DNA from: Solirubrobacterales bacterium
GTDB taxonomy: Bacteria > Actinomycetota > Thermoleophilia > Solirubrobacterales > 70-9
DNA: 64,000 nucleotides
Direction: 5' to 3'
Assembly (NCBI GenBank): GCA_017882505.1
Contig: JADGPJ010000001.1
Span: forward strand, 37,642 to 101,641
Shown here: in pieces, positions 17,935 to 26,658 of the stretch
Position numbering within the stretch: the first letter of the stretch is position 1
Layout: each line of letters starts with the position of its first letter
Made by a program: the position numbers and the translations under genes
Notes under the pieces: model-generated
What the model was told of the DNA's origin: nothing
Seen by the model: the letters and a program-made list of their open reading frames with translations, nothing else
The model's database searches: none

Positions 17935-19023
17935 ATGACTCTCGTTGTCAAGCTCGGTTCCTCGATCGTCGCCGCCGACGACGGCGAGCTGCGCACGGAC
18001 GTCCTCGACTCCGTCTGCGAGCAGGTCAGCGCGCTGGAGCGCGGCGGCGAGCGGATCGTGATGGTCACCTCGGGGGCGATCGCGCGGGGGATGCGGTTGA
18101 TGGAGTTGCCGGTGCGCCCGCGGGCGATGGACGAGCTGCAGGCCGCCTCCGCGGTCGGCCAGGGCGATCTCTTCCGCGCCTACCAGGAGCGGCTCGCCGC
18201 CCAGGGCACCAAATCCGCCCAGGTGCTCCTCACCGCCGCCGACATCGCCGCTCGGACCAACTACCTGAACGCTCGCCAGACCCTGCGGCGGCTGGTCAAG
18301 TGGGGGGTGGTGCCGGTGATCAACGAGAACGACACCACCGCCACCGACGAGATCACCTTCGGCGACAACGATTTCCTCGCGGCCCAGGTGGCGCTGCTGC
18401 TCGACGCGCGCCTGCTCGTCCTGCTGACGAACATCGACGGCCTTCACAACGCCGACCCGGCGCTCGACGCGGAGGCGGAGCTGATCTCCGAGGTGAGCGA
18501 CTTCTCCACGCTCGACTCGCTGGCGATCGGCGATCGCACCTCCGCCTTCGGCTCCGGCGGCATGCGCAGCAAGGTGGCGGCGGCGGAGATGGCGAGCGAG
18601 GCCGGGATTCCGGCCGTGATCTGCAACGGGACCAGAGCGGGCACGCTGGTGGCGGCCGCGGGTGGCGAGGCCGGTGGCACTCGTTTCGCCGCCCAGGAGG
18701 GCAAGGAGTCGAGCTTCAAGCTCTGGCTGAAGTACGCCAAGCCGACGCGCGGGCGCCTGCTCGTCGACGCCGGCGCCGCGCGCGTGCTGCGAGAGAGCGG
18801 CTCGAGCCTGCTGCCGGTCGGGGTCGCCGAGGTTGCCGGTAGCTTCGAGGCCGGCGATGCGGTCGACGTCGCCAGCGCCGGCGAGCTGATCGGCAAGGGC
18901 ATCAGCGACTACTCCTCGCGTGAGCTGACCCAGGTGATCGGGATGAAGACCGGCGCGGTTCGCGACGTGCTTCCGCACGCGGCGGACGAGGTCATCCACC
19001 GCGACCGCTTCGTGTTGCTCTAG
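17935..19023 (+). CDS. proB: Glutamate 5-kinase
   Basis: 362 aa. It phosphorylates glutamate at the gamma carboxyl, the first step of proline synthesis. The amino-acid-kinase domain (1-260) shows VVKLGSSIV, VTSGAIARGM, VPVINENDT and GSGGMRSKVAAAE. A C-terminal PUA domain (about 280-360; GRLLVDAGAARVL...GISDYSSREL) gives the long ProB form. proA follows 21 bases later with its own -10-like box. Feedback inhibition by proline is typical of the family. Confidence 0.96.
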   Translation: MTLVVKLGSSIVAADDGELRTDVLDSVCEQVSALERGGERIVMVTSGAIARGMRLMELPVRPRAMDELQAASAVGQGDLFRAYQERLAAQGTKSAQVLLTAADIAARTNYLNARQTLRRLVKWGVVPVINENDTTATDEITFGDNDFLAAQVALLLDARLLVLLTNIDGLHNADPALDAEAELISEVSDFSTLDSLAIGDRTSAFGSGGMRSKVAAAEMASEAGIPAVICNGTRAGTLVAAAGGEAGGTRFAAQEGKESSFKLWLKYAKPTRGRLLVDAGAARVLRESGSSLLPVGVAEVAGSFEAGDAVDVASAGELIGKGISDYSSRELTQVIGMKTGAVRDVLPHAADEVIHRDRFVLL

Positions 19024-19032
19024 GTCCCCAGC

Positions 19033-19038
19033 TACCCT
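19033..19038 (+). promoter_or_regulatory. -10-like box TACCCT for proA
   Basis: TACCCT is followed by six bases and then the proA ATG (19045), in the short proB-proA gap. It may give proA an internal leaderless start. Confidence 0.35.
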
Positions 19039-19044
19039 TGTCCG

Positions 19045-20310
19045 ATGGCTGTGACCGCGACCACCGTTGCCGAGTCCTGCGCCGCCGCGAAGGAGGCGGC
19101 GCGCGCTCTCGCGAGCGCTTCGACCGAGGCCAGGAACGCCGCCCTCGAGGCGACCGCTCGGCTGCTGGAGGAGCGGAGCGCGGAGATCCTCGAGGCCAAC
19201 GCCGCCGATCTCGCCGACGACCATGCCGCCGAGCTCACCGAGGCGCTGCGCGACCGCCTCGCGCTGGCGCCGGCGCGGGTCGCCGCGATGGCCGAGGGCG
19301 CGAGGGTGGTGGCGGGGCTCGACGACCCGGTCGGCGAGGAGCTCGAGCACAGGACTCTGGCCAGCGGGCTGGACCTGCGAAAGATTCGGGTTCCCCTGGG
19401 GGTCGTCGCCGTCGTCTACGAGGCACGCCCGAACGTGACGATCGACTGCGCGGCGCTGACGATCAAGAGCGGCAACGCGATCGTCCTCAAGGGCTCCAGC
19501 TACGCCGAGCGTTCGAACGGGGCCCTGGCCGCGATCGTCCGCGAGGCGCTGGTCGAGGCCGGACTGCCCGAGGACGCGGTGCTGCTGCTGGCCGGAGGCG
19601 GTCGTGACGACATCGCCCAGCTGGCGACGCAGGAGGGACTCGTCGACCTGATGATCCCGCGCGGGGGCGAGGGCCTGAAGGCTGCGATCAAGGACGTCGC
19701 GACGGTGCCGGTGATGTATGCGGCGGCCGGCAACTGCCACGTCTTCGTCCACGCCGAGGCCGACCTCGAGATGGCGCGGCGGATCGCCGTCAACGCCAAG
19801 GTGCAGCGCCCCGGCGTCTGCAACTCGGCCGAGACGCTGCTGATCGACGGCGCGATCGCGGCGCGGTTCGCGCCCGCCGTCCTCTCCGACCTGGCCGCGG
19901 CCGGGGTCGAGCTGGTCGGCGACGAACGCCTGCGCTCGCTCGCCGGGGACGTAGCGGTGGAGGCGGCGAGCGCCGCGGACTGGGACACCGAGTACCTGGG
20001 CCTGAAGATGGCGGTGGCCGTGGTCGATTCCGTCGAGGAGGCGATCGAGCACATCAACGCGCACGGCACCGGCCATTCCGAGGCGATCGTCACCACCTCC
20101 GAGGAGGCGGCGGACGAGTTCACGGCCGGCGTCGACGCCGCCGCCGTCTACGTCAACGCCTCGACCCGCTTCACCGACGGCTTCGAGTACGGGATGGGGG
20201 CCGAGATCGGCAACTCGACCCAGAAGCTGCACGCCCGCGGCCCGATCGGGATGCGCGAGCTGACGACCTTCAAGTACGTGGCGCGCGGCGACGGCCAGGT
20301 GCGTGAGTAG
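19045..20310 (+). CDS. proA: Gamma-glutamyl phosphate reductase
   Basis: 421 aa NADPH-dependent ALDH-superfamily enzyme that makes glutamate semialdehyde, the second step of proline synthesis. The segment PLGVVAVVYEARPNVT, the catalytic cysteine region VQRPGVCNSAETLL and the C-terminal ASTRFTDGFEYGMGAEIG identify ProA. The first 35 residues are Ala/Glu-rich helix as usual. It overlaps nadD by eight bases. Confidence 0.96.
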   Translation: MAVTATTVAESCAAAKEAARALASASTEARNAALEATARLLEERSAEILEANAADLADDHAAELTEALRDRLALAPARVAAMAEGARVVAGLDDPVGEELEHRTLASGLDLRKIRVPLGVVAVVYEARPNVTIDCAALTIKSGNAIVLKGSSYAERSNGALAAIVREALVEAGLPEDAVLLLAGGGRDDIAQLATQEGLVDLMIPRGGEGLKAAIKDVATVPVMYAAAGNCHVFVHAEADLEMARRIAVNAKVQRPGVCNSAETLLIDGAIAARFAPAVLSDLAAAGVELVGDERLRSLAGDVAVEAASAADWDTEYLGLKMAVAVVDSVEEAIEHINAHGTGHSEAIVTTSEEAADEFTAGVDAAAVYVNASTRFTDGFEYGMGAEIGNSTQKLHARGPIGMRELTTFKYVARGDGQVRE

Positions 20311-20914
20311 CCCGGGGGGCGCGGGGATCGGGGTGCTGGGGTCGGCGTTCAACCCCCCGCACCTCGGTCACCTGGCGCTGGCTCAGGAGGCGCTCTGGCA
20401 GCTCGGCCTCAGCGAGGTGATCCTGGTCCCGACCGGCGCCGCGCCGCACAAGCGGATCGCCGACGACCCGGGCCGGGAGCTGAGGATGACGATGACCCGG
20501 CTCGCCGCCGCCGACGACCGGCGCTTCTCGGTCTCCTCACTGGAGGTCGATCGCCCGGGGCCGTCCTACACGTATGAGACCTTGGAGCTGCTTGCCAAGG
20601 AAAGAGGCGAAACGGAGCTGGTGTTCGTGATGGGGGCGGACGCCGCCGTGGGCCTGGAGAGCTGGCGCAATCCGGAGCGGGTGGTCGAGCTGGCGCGGCT
20701 GGCGGTGGCGCGCCGGGCCGGCGTCTCCGACGCGGAGGTGGCGGCGGTCCTGCGCAGCCTCGGCGCCGACGGCCGGGCGACGATGCTGGAGATGCCGCAG
20801 TTCGGCGTCTCCTCCTCGTCGGTGCGCGAGCGGGCGGCGCGGGGCAGGCCACTGCGCTACCTGGTCCCGGAGCCGGTCGCGCGGTTCATCGAGGAAAAGG
20901 GGATCTACTCATGA
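20303..20914 (+). CDS. nadD: Nicotinate-mononucleotide adenylyltransferase
   Basis: 203 aa. It joins NaMN and ATP to make deamido-NAD. The nucleotidyltransferase signature is GSAFNPPHLGHLALA (HxGH), and VSSSSVRERAARG is the C-terminal (I/V)SSxxxR motif. The Ala between GS and FNPPH replaces the more common GSFNPPH. The GTG start (20303) lies inside the proA end and its stop overlaps the rsfS ATG (ATGA). The proA-nadD-rsfS order is common in Gram-positive lineages. Confidence 0.94.
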   Translation: MSSPGGAGIGVLGSAFNPPHLGHLALAQEALWQLGLSEVILVPTGAAPHKRIADDPGRELRMTMTRLAAADDRRFSVSSLEVDRPGPSYTYETLELLAKERGETELVFVMGADAAVGLESWRNPERVVELARLAVARRAGVSDAEVAAVLRSLGADGRATMLEMPQFGVSSSSVRERAARGRPLRYLVPEPVARFIEEKGIYS

Positions 20915-21300
20915 CCGGGATCTCCTCGGAGGCGCTGGCCCGCCGCATCGCGGCGCTGGCCGACTCGAAAAAAGCGGAGGACATCGTCGTCCTCGACATG
21001 CGCGGCCTCGTCGCCTACACGGACTTCCTCGCGATCTGCACCGCCCGCAACGAGCGCCAGGCGCGCGCGGTCGTCGACGAGGCCAGGGTGCAGATCAAGG
21101 CCGAGACCGGGCTGGTGCCGAGCGGCAGCGACCGGGGCGGGGATGCCGACTGGATCATCCTCGACTACCTCGACTGCGTTCTCCACGTCTTCACGCCCGA
21201 GGCGCGCGACCGCTACCAGCTCGAGGATCTCTGGCGCGAGGCGCCTCGCCTGGAGCTCGATCTCGAACTGCCCGAAGCGCCGTCGGTCGCCAGCGCCTGA
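20911..21300 (+). CDS. rsfS: Ribosomal silencing factor RsfS
   Basis: 129 aa. RsfS binds L14 and blocks joining of ribosomal subunits when nutrients are low. DIVVLDMRGLVAYTDFLAICTA and the central DADWIILDYLDCVLHVF segment, followed by YQLEDLW, match the family closely. Translation is probably coupled to nadD through the ATGA overlap. Confidence 0.94.
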   Translation: MTGISSEALARRIAALADSKKAEDIVVLDMRGLVAYTDFLAICTARNERQARAVVDEARVQIKAETGLVPSGSDRGGDADWIILDYLDCVLHVFTPEARDRYQLEDLWREAPRLELDLELPEAPSVASA

Positions 21301-21367
21301 TCTCGCCGGAAAGGTCGTCGCGGCCAGTTCGGCTCAGATGTGACGAATTACCGTCCGAGGCCCCCCT

Positions 21368-21373
21368 TACGGT
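21368..21373 (+). promoter_or_regulatory. -10-like box TACGGT
   Basis: TACGGT is followed by seven bases and ATG 21381 of the coiled-coil gene. No Shine-Dalgarno sequence is present. Confidence 0.4.
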
Positions 21374-21380
21374 GCCGCGC

Positions 21381-22139
21381 ATGGGAAGCTTCAAGCGGTC
21401 GCTGTTCGGCTATCGCCGTCCCGATGTGGACGACGCACTGTCGACTCTCGACTCACATATGACGGAGCTGCAGGCGAGGCTCGAACAGCAGACGGGGACG
21501 ATCGGCGAACTCGAACGCGAGACGGTCTCGCTCTCGGGCATGGTGATCGAGCGCGAGGGTGAGATCCGCGGTCTCAGCGAGCGCCTGCGAGAGGCGAACG
21601 AGTGCCACGACCGCAGCATCGCCTCGCTCGACGCGGTTACCGCCAGGCTCGAGGAGATGCACGCCCAGGCGCGCGGTCAGGCGACGAGGATTCGGATGAA
21701 AGCCCTGCGCGAGGCGGTCGAGGTGAGCCGCCGGGTGCAGGCGCTGACCGAGGAGGAGCCCGCGACCGCCGAGGTCGAGGCTGAGCCGGCGACCCCGGTG
21801 GCCGAGCCGGGCGCCGCCAGCGGCAACGGTCGCGTTCCGGAGGAGATCTTCGACGGGCTCTTCGAGGGCAAGGTCAAGCTCGAGATCGGCCCCCTCGGCG
21901 ACTTCTCCCAGCTGGTCGGCTTCGAGGACGCTGTCGGCAAGCTCGGCGCCTCCGAGATCTCGGTCGAACGATTCTCCGAGGGTCGAGCCACCCTCTCGAT
22001 GCGGCTCGACCAGCCGGTGGAGTTGCTGCGCGAGCTCGAGGACCTCTCGACTCTCGACTTCAAGGTTCGCCACACGGCTCCGGACAACCTGATCCTCGAC
22101 ATCGACGAGGACCCGGGCCCCGAGCGGCGCGCCGCGTAA
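21381..22139 (+). CDS. DivIVA-like coiled-coil protein with unknown C-terminal domain
   Basis: 252 aa from ATG 21381 (a GTG at 21372 is also in frame). The N-terminus SLFGYRRPDVDDALSTLDSHM resembles the membrane-binding start of DivIVA/GpsB proteins (GYdxxxVDxFL). A heptad-rich coiled coil runs to about residue 120, followed by a Glu/Ala/Pro-rich linker. A folded C-terminal region (about 155-252) has VKLEIGPLGDFSQLVGFEDAV..LGASEISVERFSEGRATLSMRL, alternating beta and helix; I do not recognise it. A role at the cell pole or septum is possible but inferred only from the N-terminus. It is likely single-gene, followed by tRNA-Ala. Confidence 0.65.
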   Translation: MGSFKRSLFGYRRPDVDDALSTLDSHMTELQARLEQQTGTIGELERETVSLSGMVIEREGEIRGLSERLREANECHDRSIASLDAVTARLEEMHAQARGQATRIRMKALREAVEVSRRVQALTEEEPATAEVEAEPATPVAEPGAASGNGRVPEEIFDGLFEGKVKLEIGPLGDFSQLVGFEDAVGKLGASEISVERFSEGRATLSMRLDQPVELLRELEDLSTLDFKVRHTAPDNLILDIDEDPGPERRAA

Positions 22140-22156
22140 TCAGGCTGCACTCTCGG

Positions 22157-22162
22157 TAAACT
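22157..22162 (+). promoter_or_regulatory. -10 box of tRNA-Ala
   Basis: TAAACT lies 13 bases upstream of the mature tRNA 5' end, so a transcription start within the intervening bases is expected. Confidence 0.5.
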
Positions 22163-22175
22163 CCTTGGCCGATCT

Positions 22176-22248
22176 GGGGCTGTAGCTCAGCTGGAAGAGC
22201 GTCGCGCTGGCAGCGCGAAGGTCAGGGGTTCGAGCCCCCTCAGCTCCA
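22176..22248 (+). tRNA. tRNA-Ala (anticodon GGC)
   Basis: 73 bases fold into a full cloverleaf. The acceptor is GGGGCTG with CAGCTCC, including the G3-U70 wobble pair that is the alanine identity element. The D arm is GCTC/GAGC. The anticodon stem is TCGCG/CGCGA around loop CTGGCAG, with GGC at 22209-22211. The T arm is AGGGG/CCCCT with loop TTCGAGC. The discriminator is A. CCA is not encoded. The variable region is five bases. Confidence 0.97.
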
Positions 22249-22288
22249 CTTCTCAAACAATCGCCCGTCGCTGCCGATTAAGGATGCG

Positions 22289-23011
22289 ATGAGCGCCGTC
22301 GACCAGCACGTGTTCTCGCATGGGATGCAGGACACGCGGGATACCCTCGAGGCCTGGAACGAGCGCCACTGGGCGGTTCTGCGGGGTTGGCTGGCATTGA
22401 GCGTGGCGATCGCGCTGACGCTGCTGGCCGCGGTCTGGGTCGTCGCCGGGTTGCTGACGCCGGACCTGACGCCGATCCACCTGCCCGGGCTGACCCAACC
22501 TTCCGACCCGGGGGACCTGCTGCCGATCCTCTGGCGCAACTCGCTGGTCCTGGCCCTCCACGCCACCGCCTGCGTCGCCGGCTTCATCGCCGGCGCCTCG
22601 ATGCCGATCGCCGCCGAACAGCGGACGGGCTTCTCGCGCTGGGTCCACGTCAAGGCGGGCGAGCTGGCGATCCTCTTCGTCTGCGCCGTCACCCTCTTCT
22701 CGCTCTGCACCCAGGCGCTCTACCTCGGCTTCCAGGGCTCGACGATCGCCTTCCAGCTGCACATCTCCCGCTTCGAATTGATCCTCAGCGTCCTTCCCCA
22801 CGCGATCCCCGAGCTGACGGCACTCTTCCTGCCGCTCGCCGCCTGGCTGATCGCCAGCCGCCGCGGCGAGTGGAACCAGCTGCTGGCCGCGACTGTCATC
22901 ACCGTCGTGCTCGCGATCCCGACCCTGATCATCGCGGCGACGATCGAGGTCTACGTCTGGCCGCACATCCTCGAGTCGATGTCGTCCTACCGGTACGTAT
23001 TCCCGGCATAG
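22289..23011 (+). CDS. SpoIIM-like (stage II sporulation M family) integral membrane protein
   Basis: 240 aa with a hydrophilic N-terminus (about 1-30) and about five to six transmembrane helices. RNSLVLALHATACVAGFIAG, LPHAIPELTALFLPLAAW and LIIAATIEVYVWPHIL resemble the conserved parts of SpoIIM/DUF95 proteins, which occur widely outside spore formers. The function in non-sporulating bacteria is unknown. AAGGA precedes the ATG by five bases. It lies between tRNA-Ala and leuS, with 43 bases to leuS. Confidence 0.6.
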   Translation: MSAVDQHVFSHGMQDTRDTLEAWNERHWAVLRGWLALSVAIALTLLAAVWVVAGLLTPDLTPIHLPGLTQPSDPGDLLPILWRNSLVLALHATACVAGFIAGASMPIAAEQRTGFSRWVHVKAGELAILFVCAVTLFSLCTQALYLGFQGSTIAFQLHISRFELILSVLPHAIPELTALFLPLAAWLIASRRGEWNQLLAATVITVVLAIPTLIIAATIEVYVWPHILESMSSYRYVFPA

Positions 23012-23040
23012 GCCCGACGCGCCGTCGCGCCCGGCCCTCA

Positions 23041-23046
23041 TAAGAT
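23041..23046 (+). promoter_or_regulatory. -10-like box TAAGAT for leuS
   Basis: TAAGAT is followed by eight bases and the leuS ATG (23055). No Shine-Dalgarno sequence is present. Confidence 0.45.
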
Positions 23047-23054
23047 CGCCGCTG

Positions 23055-25544
23055 ATGGCGAGCTACGCACCGAAGACGATCGAGCAGAAGTGGCAGGCCG
23101 TTTGGGCCGAGGAGAAGACTTGGGAGGTCGCCAACCCGGGCCAGCCCGGCTTCGACGAGTCGAAGCCGAAGTCCTACGTGCTGGAGATGCTCCCCTACCC
23201 CTCGGGCGAACCCCACGTCGGCCATCTCAAGTGCTATGCGGTCGGCGACGCGATCGCCCACTTCCGCCGCCGCCACGGCTTCGAGGTGATCCACCCGATG
23301 GGCTACGACGCCTTCGGGCTGCCGGCCGAGAACAACGCGATCAAGACCGGCGAGGCGCCGCGGGAGGCGACCGAGCGCTCGATCGAGTCATTCCGCCGCC
23401 AGTTCCGCGAGTGGGGGATCTCGGTCGACTGGTCGCGCGAGCTCGGCACCCACACCCCCGAGTACTACCGCTGGACCCAGTGGATCTTCCTGCAGCTGTT
23501 CGAGCGCGGTCTCGCCTACCGCACCGAGGCGCCGGTGCAGTGGTGCCCCAAAGACGCGACCGTGCTCGCCAACGAGCAGGTCGTCGACGGCCGCTGCGAG
23601 CGCTGCGGGACCGAGGTCGTGCAGCGCAACCTCGAGCAGTGGTTCTTCCGCATCACCGACTACGCCGACCGCCTGCTCGCCGACTTCGACCTGCTCGAGT
23701 CCTGGCCCGAGCACGTGATCACGATGCAGCGCAACTGGATCGGCCGCTCCGAGGGGGCCGAGGTCGTCTTCCGCTGCGAGGAGATTGGGCTCGACTTCCC
23801 GGTCTTCACGACCCGCCCCGACACCCTCTTCGGCGCCACCTTCTTCGTCCTCGCTCCCGAGCACCCGGAGCTGGCTCGGCTGGTGGCCGGCACCCCGGGC
23901 GAGGAGGAGGTCCGCGAGTACGTCAACCGGATCGCCCGCGAGTCGGCCGAGGAGCGCGGAGCCGAGGATCGTGAGAAGACCGGCGTGCCGCTCGGGCGCA
24001 GCGTCGTCAACCCGGTCAACGGCGAGGAGATCCCGATGTTCGTCGCCGACTACGTGCTCATGGAGTACGGCACCGGCGCGATCATGGCGGTGCCGGGCCA
24101 CGACTCCCGCGATTACGAATTCGCCCGGGCCTTCGGGTTGCCGGTCGAGCGGGTGATCGAGGGCGAGGACCCCGAGTCCGCCCGAGACGCGAGGGGGCTG
24201 CCGTACCCCGGCGACGGGCCGATGGTCAACTCCGGCCGCTTCGACGGCAAGGGCAACCGCGAGGCCTACGAGGAGATGGTCGAGTGGCTCGCCTCGGAGG
24301 ACCGCGGCCGCTCCTCCGTCAACTACCGGCTGCGCGACTGGCTGGTCTCGCGCCAGCGCTACTGGGGCGCCCCGATCCCGATCGTCTACTGCGACGGGTG
24401 CGGGACGGTGCCCGTGCCCGACGACCAGCTGCCGGTCGAGCTGCCGGATATCGAGGACTACGCGCCGCGGGGCAAGAGCCCGCTGGCCGCCGCCGAGGAC
24501 TGGGTCGCGACCGAGTGCCCTCGCTGCGGCGGCCCCGCCCGGCGCGAGACCGACACGATGGACACCTTCGTCGACTCCTCCTGGTACTTCATCCGCTACC
24601 TCGATCCGCGCAACTCCGAGGCGGCCTGGGACCGGGCGGCGGCCGACCACTGGCTCGCGGTCGACCAGTACATCGGCGGCGTCGAGCACGCGATCCTGCA
24701 CCTGATGTACGCGCGCTTCCTAACCAAGGCGCTCGCCGACCTCGGCCACCTCGGCGTCCAGGAGCCGTTCGCGAACCTCTTCGCCCAGGGGATGATCACC
24801 CGCGACGGGGCGAAGATGTCGAAGTCGAAGGGCAACACGGTCAGCCCCGGCGACTACGTCGAGCGCTACGGCGCCGACTCGGCCCGCACCTACGTCTGCT
24901 TCATGGGCCCGCCGGAGCGCGGCGGCGACTGGGCCGACGAGGGCGTGGAGGGCGTCAACCGCTTCCTCTCGCGGCTCTGGCGGCTCTGTGGCGAGGTCGA
25001 GGAGAGGACCGAGGCGGCCGAGCCGGGCGAGGGCGCGCAAGGCGACGCGAGAGCGCTGCTCGCCAAGGCCCACTGGGGGATCGAGAAGGTGACCCGGGAC
25101 TTCGAGCGGGGCTTCCAGTTCAACACCGCGATCTCCGCCGTGATGGAGCTCGTCAACGACGCCTACCGGCTCAAGGACGGCCTCTACGGGGACCCGGAGG
25201 GGGCCGCGACGGTGCGCTTCGCGACCGCGACGGCCGCCTCGCTGATCTTCCCCTTCGCGCCGCACCTCGGCAGCGAGGTCTTCGAGCGCCTGACCGGCGA
25301 GCGGGTCTGGGAGCGGGCCTGGCCCGTCGCCGACCCGCAGTTGCTCGTCAGCGACACGGTCACCCTCGTCGTCCAGGTCAACGGCAAGCTGCGCGACCGC
25401 ATCGAGGCCGGCGCCGACGCACCACGCGAGGAGCTGCTGGCACTGGCTCGGGCGAGCGAGAAGGTGGCCAAGTACCTCGACGGCAAGGAGATCGTCAAGG
25501 AGGTCGTCGTGCCCGGAAAGCTGGTCAATCTGGTGGTCAGGTAG
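23055..25544 (+). CDS. leuS: Leucyl-tRNA synthetase
   Basis: 829 aa class Ia synthetase that charges tRNA-Leu. The HIGH motif is HVGH in PYPSGEPHVGHLKCY, and KMSKS is exact in AKMSKSKGNTVSP. The CP1 editing domain includes TTRPDTLFGATF and GTGAIMAVPGHDSRD. Cysteine pairs (CDGCGTVP; CPRCGGPA) mark the zinc region. The C-terminal beta-rich VQVNGKLRDRI segment is typical of bacterial LeuRS. Length is normal. Confidence 0.97.
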   Translation: MASYAPKTIEQKWQAVWAEEKTWEVANPGQPGFDESKPKSYVLEMLPYPSGEPHVGHLKCYAVGDAIAHFRRRHGFEVIHPMGYDAFGLPAENNAIKTGEAPREATERSIESFRRQFREWGISVDWSRELGTHTPEYYRWTQWIFLQLFERGLAYRTEAPVQWCPKDATVLANEQVVDGRCERCGTEVVQRNLEQWFFRITDYADRLLADFDLLESWPEHVITMQRNWIGRSEGAEVVFRCEEIGLDFPVFTTRPDTLFGATFFVLAPEHPELARLVAGTPGEEEVREYVNRIARESAEERGAEDREKTGVPLGRSVVNPVNGEEIPMFVADYVLMEYGTGAIMAVPGHDSRDYEFARAFGLPVERVIEGEDPESARDARGLPYPGDGPMVNSGRFDGKGNREAYEEMVEWLASEDRGRSSVNYRLRDWLVSRQRYWGAPIPIVYCDGCGTVPVPDDQLPVELPDIEDYAPRGKSPLAAAEDWVATECPRCGGPARRETDTMDTFVDSSWYFIRYLDPRNSEAAWDRAAADHWLAVDQYIGGVEHAILHLMYARFLTKALADLGHLGVQEPFANLFAQGMITRDGAKMSKSKGNTVSPGDYVERYGADSARTYVCFMGPPERGGDWADEGVEGVNRFLSRLWRLCGEVEERTEAAEPGEGAQGDARALLAKAHWGIEKVTRDFERGFQFNTAISAVMELVNDAYRLKDGLYGDPEGAATVRFATATAASLIFPFAPHLGSEVFERLTGERVWERAWPVADPQLLVSDTVTLVVQVNGKLRDRIEAGADAPREELLALARASEKVAKYLDGKEIVKEVVVPGKLVNLVVR

Positions 25545-25590
25545 CGGCGGCCTCGCCTGTCGCCCCCTGGTTCTGGTAGAAAGCGCGCCA

Positions 25591-25986
25591 ATGCTCGTAA
25601 GGCGTCTCGAGGACGCACCAGTTGAGGAGTGGCACCGTTTGCGCACCCACGTCCTGATGGACGCGGGGGAACTCGGATCCCGAAATCTCTCGGTCACCTG
25701 GCTCGCCGTGCCGGCCGGTGCCAAGCAGGCGCTGCGCTCCGACGAGGAGTCCGAGCAGGCCTACGTGGTCGTCCGCGGCAGCGGCGCGATGTCGGTTGCC
25801 GGCGACACGCAGCAGGTGGGGGAGGGTGACCTGATCCTCGTTCCGCCGGCCACCGAGCACTCGGTCAGCAACGACGGCGATGCCGAGCTCGCCTGCGTCT
25901 CGATCCAGTCGCCGCCGGTCGCGGCCGCCGAGCTCTACAGCGATCAGCTCGCAGAGGTGGCGGGTTATGACGACGACGACGTTTAG
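25591..25986 (+). CDS. Cupin-domain protein
   Basis: 131 aa forming one small beta barrel: cupin motif 1 is seen as EQAYVVVRGSGAMSVAGD and motif 2 as GDLILVPPATEHSV. Motif 1 lacks the usual HxH pair (it reads AKQALRSDEESEQAY), while motif 2 keeps its His, so metal binding may be altered or lost. The tail ends in five acidic residues. TAGAAA lies eight bases before the ATG. Substrate and role are unknown; it seems to be a single gene. Confidence 0.75.
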   Translation: MLVRRLEDAPVEEWHRLRTHVLMDAGELGSRNLSVTWLAVPAGAKQALRSDEESEQAYVVVRGSGAMSVAGDTQQVGEGDLILVPPATEHSVSNDGDAELACVSIQSPPVAAAELYSDQLAEVAGYDDDDV

Positions 25987-26056
25987 TCGCTGAGCCTGCG
26001 CCCAATCGTTTGATCTAGCGCGCCACACGCGCAGCCGGGTCGTCGAGCATCGGGCG

Positions 26057-26650
26057 ATGCCCGAGCTGAGCAGAGTCCAGGTGGCCGTCTACGGAGCGAT
26101 CGCCGTGGCGCTGCTGCTGGTCGGGGCGCGGGCGATTCGCGGTGAGGGCGCCGCCGACAGCTCCTTTGCCGCCGGTGCGCCGAGCGCGGGGGCTTCGACC
26201 GGCGGCGCTTTCACGATCAGCGGCCAGGGCGGCGACCTGATCATCGACGTCACCGGCGCGGTCGCCCGGCCCGGCGTCTACCGGATGCCCGCCGGCAGTC
26301 GCGTCAACGACGCGGTCCAACGGGCCGGGGGCCCGACGGCCAAAGCCGAGGTGGAAGCGGTCAACCTGGCGGCGCGGCTGGCCGACGGCCAGCAGGTGGT
26401 TGTCCCCGAGCGCGGACCCGGCGGCGGCATCGCGGTCGCCGGCGCGGCCGCCGAAGAGGGACCGATCAGCCTCGGTACGGCGACGGTCGAGCAGCTCGAC
26501 ACGATCGACGGCATCGGGCCGGTGACGGCGGAAGACATCATCGAGTTCCGCGACCGGCACGGCGGCCTCTCCTCGGTCGACCAGCTCGATCAGGTGTCGG
26601 GGATCGGACCGGCGACGATGGAGTCGCTGCGCGCCCGGCTGCAGCCGTAG
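26057..26650 (+). CDS. comEA: Competence protein ComEA (DNA receptor)
   Basis: 197 aa. One N-terminal transmembrane helix (about 8-24) anchors the protein outside the membrane. A Ser/Gly/Ala linker follows, then an SLBB domain (IIDVTGAVARPGVYRMPAGSR, about 58-120), then a helix-hairpin-helix domain (TVEQLDTIDGIGPVTAEDII and LDQVSGIGPATMESLR, about 140-195) that binds double-stranded DNA. comEC follows after eight bases. Together they would form the DNA uptake route across the membrane. Confidence 0.92.
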   Translation: MPELSRVQVAVYGAIAVALLLVGARAIRGEGAADSSFAAGAPSAGASTGGAFTISGQGGDLIIDVTGAVARPGVYRMPAGSRVNDAVQRAGGPTAKAEVEAVNLAARLADGQQVVVPERGPGGGIAVAGAAAEEGPISLGTATVEQLDTIDGIGPVTAEDIIEFRDRHGGLSSVDQLDQVSGIGPATMESLRARLQP

Positions 26651-26658
26651 GCGCGGCC

